The position numbers were made by a program, and so were the translations under genes. Under the pieces are notes generated by a model. That model was not told the origin of the DNA. It worked only from the letters and a program-made list of their open reading frames with translations, and did no database searches. A DNA stretch of 22,829 nucleotides from Thiobacillus sp. UBA3361 (GTDB lineage Bacteria; Pseudomonadota; Gammaproteobacteria; Burkholderiales; Thiobacillaceae). The DNA lies in contig DEQR01000054.1 of the NCBI GenBank assembly GCA_002360535.1, forward strand, positions 1 through 22,829. The letters are read 5' to 3'. Shown here in pieces: positions 1 to 5,011 of the stretch (the first letter of the stretch is position 1; every line of letters begins with the position of its first letter).

Positions 1-1113
1 GGCGTGCCCATGGCCACGCGGGTCACCGGCCGCGCCCTGTACGCGCCGCTCGACCCGCTGGCCTCGCTGAACGAGGCCGACAAGGTGGACCGCCTGCACA
101 GGCTGGAGGCCTACGCCCGCTCCCTGGACCCGCGCATCACCCAGGTCATGGCCAGCCTGGCCGGCGAATACGAGGTGGTCTTCATCGCCCGGCTGGACGG
201 CCGCCTGGCCGCCGACGTGCGCCCCCTGGTGCGCGTCTCGCTGCAAGTGATCGTCGAGGAGAACGGCCGCCGCGAACAGGGCAGCGCCGGCGGGGGTGGA
301 CGCTTCGACTATGCCTACTTCACGGATGCGGTGCTCAAGGACTACGCCGAGAAGGCCGTCCACCAGGCGCTCACCAACCTGGATGCCCGCCCCGCCCCGG
401 CCGCCACCATGACCGTGGTGCTCGGCCCCGGCTGGCCCGGCATCCTGCTGCACGAGGCCATCGGCCACGGCCTGGAGGGCGACTTCAACCGGAAAGGCTC
501 CTCCGCCTTCTCCGGGCGCATTGGCCAGCGCGTCGCCGCCAAGGGCGTCACCGTGGTGGACGACGGCACCCTGCCCGACCGGCGCGGCTCGCTCAACATC
601 GACGACGAAGGCACGCCCACCCAGTGCACCACCCTCATCGAGGACGGCATCCTCAAGGGCTACATGCAGGACAGCATGAACGCCCGCCTGATGGGCATGG
701 CCCCCACCGGCAACGCCCGGCGCGAATCCTTCGCCCACCTGCCCATGCCGCGCATGACCAACACCTACATGCTGGCCGGCTCGCACGACCACCAGGAGAT
801 CATCGCCTCGGTGAAGAAGGGGCTGTACGCGGCCAACTTCGGCGGTGGCCAGGTGGACATCACCAGCGGCAAGTTCGTCTTCTCCGCCGCCGAGGCCTGG
901 ATGATCGAGGACGGCAAGCTCACCTACCCGGTCAAGGGCGCCACCCTGATCGGCAACGGCCCCGATGTGCTCACCCGGGTGTCCATGATCGGCAACGACA
1001 TGAGTCTCGACCCCGGCGTCGGCACCTGCGGCAAGGAAGGCCAGAGCGTCCCCGTGGGCGTGGGCCAGCCCACCCTGAAGATCGAGGGGCTGACGGTGGG
1101 CGGGACGCAGTAG
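1..1113 (+). CDS. tldD: TldD metalloprotease, 3' part (5' end outside window)
   Basis: This is the C-terminal part of TldD, the zinc-protease subunit that works with TldE/PmbA; in E. coli the pair degrades unfolded peptides such as the CcdA antitoxin and processes microcin B17. The zinc motif HEAIGH is encoded at 451-468 and is followed by the conserved stretch GLEGDFNRKGSSAFSG. The conserved C-terminal CGKEGQSVPVGVGQPTLK (Cys codon at 1027) supplies the probable third zinc ligand, and the protein ends in GGTQ. About 370 residues are visible against roughly 480 for the family, so about 110 residues lie upstream. The reading frame is open from base 1, so the GTG at base 4 is not the start. The stop is TAG at 1111-1113. 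Identification is confident. Confidence 0.96.
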   Translation, partial: GVPMATRVTGRALYAPLDPLASLNEADKVDRLHRLEAYARSLDPRITQVMASLAGEYEVVFIARLDGRLAADVRPLVRVSLQVIVEENGRREQGSAGGGGRFDYAYFTDAVLKDYAEKAVHQALTNLDARPAPAATMTVVLGPGWPGILLHEAIGHGLEGDFNRKGSSAFSGRIGQRVAAKGVTVVDDGTLPDRRGSLNIDDEGTPTQCTTLIEDGILKGYMQDSMNARLMGMAPTGNARRESFAHLPMPRMTNTYMLAGSHDHQEIIASVKKGLYAANFGGGQVDITSGKFVFSAAEAWMIEDGKLTYPVKGATLIGNGPDVLTRVSMIGNDMSLDPGVGTCGKEGQSVPVGVGQPTLKIEGLTVGGTQ

Positions 1114-1116
1114 CAC

Positions 1117-1129
1117 GAAGCCCGGCTTC
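1117..1129 (+). terminator. short inverted repeat after tldD
   Basis: GAAGCC / GGCTTC flank a single C just 3 bases after the tldD stop. The palindrome is perfect over 6 bp per arm but has no T-tract and almost no loop, so terminator function is only a guess. Confidence 0.2.
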
Positions 1130-1170
1130 CAGCCGTACATGAAACCACGCTTTGAACGTATGATTCAGGC

Positions 1171-1584
1171 ATGGACGATCTGGATACACGCTGGAAGCAA
1201 CGCCTCGCCAACTACGGCAGGGCGATCAACCAACTGCGGGACGCGGTCGAACTCAGCCGTCAGCGGGCACTCTCCAACCTGGAAAAACAGGGCGTGATAC
1301 AAGCCTTCGAGTTCACACACGAACTCGCCTGGAACCTGCTGAAGGATTATCTGCAAGACCAGGGCAACCAGAACATCCGCGGCTCGAGGGATGCCACCCG
1401 CGAAGCCTTCAAGGTCCAACTGCTCCGCGATGGCGACCAATGGATGGCGATGATCCAGAGTCGCAACCTTTCGTCACACACCTACAACGAGCACACGGCC
1501 GAAGAGCTGGTCAACGCCATCATCGGCCGCTACTACCCCCTCTTCGTCGAGTTGCGGGCGGAGATGGAAAGCCTGCCGCCGTGA
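1171..1584 (+). CDS. HEPN-domain RNase toxin, HI0074/HepT-like
   Basis: This 137-residue, mostly helical protein belongs to the nucleotidyltransferase substrate-binding (HI0074) branch of the HEPN superfamily. Family signals are the N-terminal helix with EKQGVIQAFEFTHELAWNLLKDYL (in two parts, about residues 38-61), GSRDATREAF (71-80) and the active-site motif RNLSSHTY at 98-105. That motif fits R-X4-H-X-Y, the signature of the HepT RNase toxin, in which the Tyr is AMPylated by the partner MntA; R98, H103 and Y105 are all present. The stop codon overlaps the GTG start of the nucleotidyltransferase gene (GTGA, 1581-1584), so the two are translationally coupled. No clear Shine-Dalgarno precedes the ATG. 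The family call is firm; the toxin role is inferred from HepT. Confidence 0.9.
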   Translation: MDDLDTRWKQRLANYGRAINQLRDAVELSRQRALSNLEKQGVIQAFEFTHELAWNLLKDYLQDQGNQNIRGSRDATREAFKVQLLRDGDQWMAMIQSRNLSSHTYNEHTAEELVNAIIGRYYPLFVELRAEMESLPP

Positions 1585-1931
1585 GCGACGCCTCGCGCTT
1601 CGGCCTGCCGCAAGCGGCGCTGGACAAGCTCGACGACGTATTCGCGCTGCACCCCGCCATCGAAAGCGTGCTGATCTACGGCTCGCGCGCGAAAGGCAAC
1701 CACCGCCCGGGCTCCGACATCGACCTCGCCCTCAAGGGCAAGGCCATTGCGTTCGACGAATTCCTCGCAATCGAGAACCAGATCGACGACCTGATGTTGC
1801 CTTACAGCGTGGATTTGTCGGAGTACGGAAAGATCGATAATCCCGAACTGATCGCGCACATAGATCGAGTGGGCGTGGAAATCTACCGTGGCGGGAACGG
1901 CCTGGCCCATCGGAACGCCAGTCAGGCTTGA
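1581..1931 (+). CDS. MNT-family nucleotidyltransferase, MntA/HI0073-like antitoxin
   Basis: A minimal nucleotidyltransferase of 116 residues. It has the diagnostic pol-beta fold motif GSRAKGNHRPGSDIDLAL (about residues 34-51), with the two metal-binding Asp at 46 and 48 and a third carboxylate at D78 in YSVDLSEY. In studied HepT-MntA pairs this enzyme silences the HEPN RNase by transferring AMP to its motif Tyr. The GTG at 1581 is chosen as start because it gives a 4-base overlap with the HEPN stop; an ATG in the same frame at 1440 would bury 47 codons in the HEPN gene. The catalytic residues look intact, so the module is probably functional. Base composition resembles the chromosome rather than the AT-rich DNA that follows. 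Confidence 0.9.
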   Translation: MSDASRFGLPQAALDKLDDVFALHPAIESVLIYGSRAKGNHRPGSDIDLALKGKAIAFDEFLAIENQIDDLMLPYSVDLSEYGKIDNPELIAHIDRVGVEIYRGGNGLAHRNASQA

Positions 1932-2163
1932 CGCGCCCGGCGGGCGCCTCGGGCGGATGCGGGGCATGTTGCTAGCGGCGACTGCGCGTACCGACATAAA
2001 TGATTGAGCACGGCCCCTTCATTGCCCGCGCAAGACGCTTGCCATGGCAATGGCGCAGGCGTCTAATTCATAAACAATCGAGCATGCCCGGCACACGGGC
2101 AGCCGCGCTGGTCCTGACGCGAACAGCCGATGAAGACAATAACTTTGGAGGCCGGCCAGCCAT
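1932..2163. other. intergenic stretch with small palindromes
   Basis: No convincing gene is seen here. A GC hairpin GCGCCC-GGC-GGGCGC (1933-1947) directly follows the nucleotidyltransferase stop and could act as a weak terminator, although it lacks a T-tract. Further on, a perfect 12-bp palindrome TTGCCATGGCAA (2039-2050) sits inside AGACGC (2033-2038) and GCGTCT (2059-2064), a shape that could be a protein-binding site. A frame open at 2000-2182 has no ribosome binding site or recognisable composition and was not accepted. Confidence 0.4.
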
Positions 2164-2325
2164 ATGTATGCCGTGTGTGTGAAACCCCAGCATTATCGCC
2201 GTGTATTCCATGAACATGGCACGAGTAAACAATGGGTTACGAGTCGGCGTCATGTATTACACACCCTAAACGACGTTTCAAAGGCCCCATTTAGGGGGTC
2301 TACTAACGTTAGGGAGCACACTTGA
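2164..2325 (+). CDS. possible 53-residue protein, coupled to downstream gene
   Basis: This short frame runs from ATG 2164 to TGA 2323-2325. Its stop overlaps the TTG start of the next gene (TTGA), the arrangement expected of translational coupling. A GGAGG lies at 2147-2151, but the 12-base spacing to the ATG is long. The product is basic and His-rich (starting MYAVCVKPQHYRRVF), has no recognisable domain and no membrane segment. The overlap and SD are the only support; it may be a leader peptide or chance. Confidence 0.3.
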   Translation: MYAVCVKPQHYRRVFHEHGTSKQWVTSRRHVLHTLNDVSKAPFRGSTNVREHT

Positions 2326-2972
2326 AGTCGCCCGCTACGCCATCGCGCCTTAGAACTGCACGACAACGCCCAACGGATGACCAATACAAGTTGGTTAAGT
2401 GGCAGGCCATTGCATCAATTGCTGCCTCGATCGCGATACCTTTGATTCTCGCCGTTGTTGGCTACATGGTGCAGCGGCAGCTTGCTACTGAAGGCTTGAA
2501 AAAGGACTACGTACAAATCGCCACGAGCATCCTTAAGGAGAATCCGAACGGGCAAGAAAAAGAACTGCGAAAGTGGGCCGTCGAGGTTCTGGATCGAAAT
2601 GCAGATATCCCTTTTTCTGCGAACGCGAAAGCCAGTTTAGAAAAAGGCTTTCCTCTTGTTCGAAGCCACTTCATATTCCCCAACGCGCCCAAGTCGTGCA
2701 TGGAGCCGCCCACACGGCTTAAGTTTGATTCGCTAATCAAGTCGAGTATCAAAGGCGAGTACATCGACATCGGCGACCAGAAACAGTTTCTTATCGCCGT
2801 TGCCGAGGAAGCGCACAAAGCTGAACTTACCGCTTCACGACTCCAGTGCCTCCAAGAATGGGTGCATGCGATAAAGAAGCTGACCGACGAATCAAACGCT
2901 AAAGAATATGGCCTTGCAACGTCCGTTTCTACCGCCACAACGAAGAGCAAGGAGGCTAAAAGTGCTCCCTAA
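2322..2972 (+). CDS. membrane-anchored protein of unknown function (TTG start)
   Basis: This 216-residue protein has one predicted transmembrane helix at about residues 26-50 (WQAIASIAASIAIPLILAVV). A module containing KKDYVQIATSIL and ELRKWAVEVLDRNADIPFS (about 60-99) follows; its flavour recurs in uncharacterised proteobacterial and phage proteins. The C-terminal half carries a lone Cys followed by prolines (SCMEPPT, 125-131) and a helical LQCLQEWVHAIKK (174-186), and ends in a Lys/Ser/Thr-rich tail. TTG at 2322 is the start: AGGGAG lies 5 bases upstream (2311-2316), an in-frame TAG at 2310-2312 rules out anything longer, and the next Met falls at the end of the membrane helix. Codon use is AT-richer than the flanking chromosome, which suggests acquisition. 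Function unknown. Confidence 0.75.
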   Translation: MKSPATPSRLRTARQRPTDDQYKLVKWQAIASIAASIAIPLILAVVGYMVQRQLATEGLKKDYVQIATSILKENPNGQEKELRKWAVEVLDRNADIPFSANAKASLEKGFPLVRSHFIFPNAPKSCMEPPTRLKFDSLIKSSIKGEYIDIGDQKQFLIAVAEEAHKAELTASRLQCLQEWVHAIKKLTDESNAKEYGLATSVSTATTKSKEAKSAP

Positions 2973-3039
2973 CCCTGCGTATATGGACTCCCCCCAATAG
3001 CAAGAGACGAATTCGATAGGTTTGGCAGGGAGGAAACGC

Positions 3040-3186
3040 ATGCAGTCGTATATCCGGCATCTGGAGTGGGTTCTTGATGACCCGTGCCGACATGGAATCT
3101 GCCCACGGAGCGCCAATCGTTACAAGCGGCTGCGTGAGAGCCGGCAGAGTTATCGGCGTCAGTCCGTGTGGGTGCGACCTCTATAG
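3040..3186 (+). CDS. small ORF, 48 residues, strong ribosome binding site
   Basis: An ATG at 3040 preceded by a near-perfect Shine-Dalgarno AGGGAGG (3027-3033, 6-base spacing) opens a 48-codon frame ending at TAG 3184-3186. The product is very basic (many Arg, including RYKRLRESRQSYRRQ) with two Cys in DPCRHGICP, and has no membrane segment or recognised family. It lies 67 bases after the TTG-start membrane protein gene in the same orientation. The ribosome binding site is the best argument for translation; composition alone does not prove coding. It could also be the front end of a gene broken by the repeat at 3237. Confidence 0.4.
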   Translation: MQSYIRHLEWVLDDPCRHGICPRSANRYKRLRESRQSYRRQSVWVRPL

Positions 3187-3236
3187 CCATGATGGGCGAA
3201 TCGTCTCAACGCAAACGCGAGGTGGGGAACAGAATC

Positions 3237-3296
3237 AAAGGGGCCAGGCTCAATTAATTGGTTATGAACATGAATAAATTTGACCCTGGCCCCTTT
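3237..3296. repeat. REP/RAYT-like palindromic element, copy 1
   Basis: AAAGGGGCCAGG (3237-3248) is matched by CCTGGCCCCTTT at 3285-3296. The pairing continues imperfectly inward (CTCAATT against AATTTGA), around an AT-rich loop. This architecture (AAAGGGG...TGACCC...CCCCTTT) resembles short palindromes commonly seen near REP-associated tyrosine transposases in proteobacteria, though no transposase is in the window. A degenerate relative occurs at 4490-4521. It could also terminate transcription reading into the Abi-alpha gene. Confidence 0.7.
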
Positions 3297-3329
3297 AACT
3301 AATGGTGAATATTGATTCGGGAGGCCCAA

Positions 3330-4178
3330 ATGAATGAAATAAAAGAATCATTGGATAATACAAAGTCTGTGGTCGGCGTTGTTACAGATATTATCAGGGT
3401 GGCTAGCAATAGCCCTGCTGCGGCGGAAGCTGCGAGTAATCTTGGCAAGACGGCGGTCACAATAACCGCAGCCGTTAATAATTTGTTGTTGCCATTAACT
3501 GCGATTAATTTTGCTTTTGACAAAGCTAGAAAATATTTTACAGATCAATTTGAAGTGGATTTAAAGAAGAAACTTTCTGATGTTCCGGAAGAAAATGTTA
3601 TAGAGCCAAAGCCATATTTGGCTGGTCCTGCTTTGCAAGGTCTGAGTTTGACTTATGATGAGCCCGAACTGAGGGATATGTACCTCAATCTCATAGCGTC
3701 TTCTATGGATGATCGTGTTTCTTCAAATGTACATCCAGCCTTTGCGGAGATAATTCAACAGATTGCTCCATTCGAGGCGGTTTTACTCCAGAGTGTGTTA
3801 GCCACACCAAATCCATTATCAATAGCATCTATTTGGCGTGTTGATAAAAAAGGTGGCTGGCTTCCACTGATGAAGCATTTGGGAAATGTCACAGCAACGG
3901 ATGGTGAGATGTTGGAAGTTCCTACGCTTGAAATAATGGTGGAGAATTGGAAACGTCTTGGGCTAGTACAGGTTGATTACGCAAATCAAGTTGCTGGCCA
4001 TAAAGCGTACTCATGGATAAACTCGAGACCAGAACTTCAAAAGTTGAGAGATCTACATCAACGAGATGGCAATATGGTTACGCCAAAATTTGGTGTGATG
4101 ATGCGAACTGCTTTAGGGCAGAGTTTTGCTGTGGCTGTTGGTTTAATTGAAAAACCCATTTTTTCTAAACAATCATGA
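3330..4178 (+). CDS. Abi-alpha (DUF4393) abortive-infection-type protein
   Basis: This 282-residue protein matches the Abi-alpha (formerly DUF4393) family. Its signature region lies at about 92-153: EPKPYLAGPALQGLSL, then DEPELRDMYLNLIASSMD and the VHPAFAEIIQQIAPFEA block. The C-terminus carries a TPKFGVMMRTALGQ motif (251-264). The N-terminal 70 residues contain alanine-rich helices and a hydrophobic stretch (45-63) that may associate with membrane. The family name implies phage abortive infection, but no mechanism is established that I can cite. ATG 3330 is preferred over TTG 3312 because GGGAGG (3319-3324) lies 5 bases upstream of it. The gene is strikingly AT-rich compared with the chromosome and sits between two related palindromes, indicating horizontal acquisition. 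A 73-base palindrome begins 2 bases after its stop. Confidence 0.82.
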   Translation: MNEIKESLDNTKSVVGVVTDIIRVASNSPAAAEAASNLGKTAVTITAAVNNLLLPLTAINFAFDKARKYFTDQFEVDLKKKLSDVPEENVIEPKPYLAGPALQGLSLTYDEPELRDMYLNLIASSMDDRVSSNVHPAFAEIIQQIAPFEAVLLQSVLATPNPLSIASIWRVDKKGGWLPLMKHLGNVTATDGEMLEVPTLEIMVENWKRLGLVQVDYANQVAGHKAYSWINSRPELQKLRDLHQRDGNMVTPKFGVMMRTALGQSFAVAVGLIEKPIFSKQS

Positions 4179-4180
4179 CC

Positions 4181-4253
4181 GTAGGGCGGATGAGCCGAAG
4201 GCGTTATCCGCCGAATGGTATACGGCGGAAGGCGCTTCGCTTTTCCGCCCTAC
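4181..4253. repeat. 73-bp imperfect palindrome, GTAGGGCGG family
   Basis: GTAGGGCGG (4181-4189) and CCGCCCTAC (4245-4253) are the ends of an imperfect hairpin with arms of about 31 bases around an ATGGTATA-type loop; the inner arms pair through ATCCGCCG and CGGCGGAA. Elements starting GTAGGGCGGAT with internal GCG-rich symmetry are widespread intergenic repeats in proteobacteria. It lies directly after the Abi-alpha stop and could also terminate that transcript. It is unrelated in sequence to the repeats at 3237 and 4490. Confidence 0.8.
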
Positions 4254-4311
4254 TTCTGTATTCGCTTGCCTGAACATGTAAGTGGATATATAGCACGTTT
4301 GGGGAGGGCCA

Positions 4312-4491
4312 ATGCTCGCTGCTTTAAGAACAACCTTTATTGGCTTGTCAGTTTTGTTTGGTGCGTTAGCAGTCGCATTCATGATTTACGTGCTTATTGT
4401 CAATCCCAAGGAGTTTTTCAGAAATCTTCTTAACCCGCTCTGGATTGTTTATTTTCTTCCCTCGGCCGTATGTTACTGGTTAGCGAATTAA
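4312..4491 (+). CDS. small two-helix membrane protein, 59 residues
   Basis: An ATG at 4312 with a strong Shine-Dalgarno (GGGGAGGG, 4301-4308) opens a 60-codon frame ending TAA 4489-4491. The product is strongly hydrophobic, with two predicted membrane helices: about residues 5-30 (FIGLSVLFGALAVAFMIYVL) and 42-57 (LWIVYFLPSAVCYWLA). They are joined by a short polar link NPKEFFRNLLNP. No family is recognised. It follows the Abi-alpha gene by 133 bases, separated by the 73-base palindrome, and shares its AT-rich composition. The end of the gene abuts the palindrome at 4490, which shares the last bases of its stop codon. Small membrane proteins beside defence genes often act as effectors or immunity partners; that role here is only a guess. 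Confidence 0.7.
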   Translation: MLAALRTTFIGLSVLFGALAVAFMIYVLIVNPKEFFRNLLNPLWIVYFLPSAVCYWLAN

Positions 4492-4521
4492 AGGGGCCGT
4501 GCTCGAATTTGACGCGTCCCC
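4490..4521. repeat. REP/RAYT-like palindromic element, copy 2 (degenerate)
   Basis: The sequence AAAGGGGCCGTGCTCGAATT followed by TGACGCGTCCCC resembles the element at 3237-3296 with its loop deleted. Both begin AAAGGGGCC, share CTC and AATTTGAC, and end in CCCC. Together the two copies enclose the Abi-alpha gene and the 59-residue membrane protein gene. Divergence between copies is substantial, so common origin is likely but not proven. Confidence 0.55.
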
Positions 4522-4543
4522 AGCACCCCAGGCCTACACCTAC

Positions 4544-4861
4544 TCAGCAGCGCAGCACCATCAGCAGAACCGTCCCCAACGCCACGGCTACAGCGGAGAA
4601 GGCCAGGAAGGCCACCCATTTGACGCGCCGGTCGCGGGCCTTGTGTTCCATGATCTGCCACAGTTCGCTGATGGTGCTGAGGGTACTGACCAGGAAGAAG
4701 GGGAAGGTGAAGACGGTGATCAGGATGCGCCGGTTTTCCTCGCCAGCGGTGCCGGTACACACCAGGCGGTTCATGCGGAAGGCGGTGTCGAAGTTGTTCA
4801 CCGCCAGCCACAGCATGTAGCTGCCGGCGCCCAGGCCGAACACCGCCCACCCGATCAGCAT
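4544..4861 (-). CDS. small integral membrane protein, unknown function
   Basis: This 105-residue protein has three predicted membrane helices (about residues 1-22, 48-66 and 82-103). A loop with conserved-looking FDTAFRMNRLVCTGTAGEENRR precedes the second helix and a basic stretch HKARDRRVK precedes the third. No family is recognised. ATG 4861 is the first standard start; however, the frame is open upstream as far as an in-frame TAA near 4976, and the codons just before the ATG read HLKRRLAVVRATLTNRHFW, a plausible cytoplasmic N-terminus. A CTG at 4919-4921 could therefore be the true start, giving 125 residues. The gene lies downstream of valS on the same strand, after a hairpin, and its GC-rich composition is chromosomal. 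Confident as a gene, unknown as a function. Confidence 0.72.
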   Translation of the reverse strand: MLIGWAVFGLGAGSYMLWLAVNNFDTAFRMNRLVCTGTAGEENRRILITVFTFPFFLVSTLSTISELWQIMEHKARDRRVKWVAFLAFSAVAVALGTVLLMVLRC

Positions 4862-4946
4862 CCAGAAATGCCGGTTGGTGAGCGTGGCCCGGACGACGGC
4901 CAGGCGCCGCTTTAGATGCAGGATGCGATGGGGTTTGATGGGGTCA

Positions 4947-4970
4947 CCCGCGTGTCGGAGTACACGCGGG
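4947..4970 (-). terminator. hairpin downstream of valS
   Basis: CCCGCGTGT (4947-4955) and ACACGCGGG (4962-4970) form a perfect 9-bp stem with a 6-base loop, 42 bases after the valS stop. There is no T-tract on the minus strand, so it is at best an atypical terminator. It also lies inside the open frame upstream of the small membrane protein gene. Confidence 0.45.
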
Positions 4971-5011
4971 ATTTATCGGTCCGCCCGGCCTTTTCTTGAC
5001 GGCCGTCGTGT

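Noticed and set aside
2000..2182. 60-codon plus-strand frame in the gap before the accessory genes
   Set aside because: No ribosome binding site, no recognisable composition, and it overlaps the alternative frame at 2164.
2061..2320. Integron attC-like text (GTCTAATTCAT near 2061, AACGTTAGG near 2307)
   Set aside because: The two pieces do not form a proper attC pair with R''/L'' arms, and no integrase is in the window.
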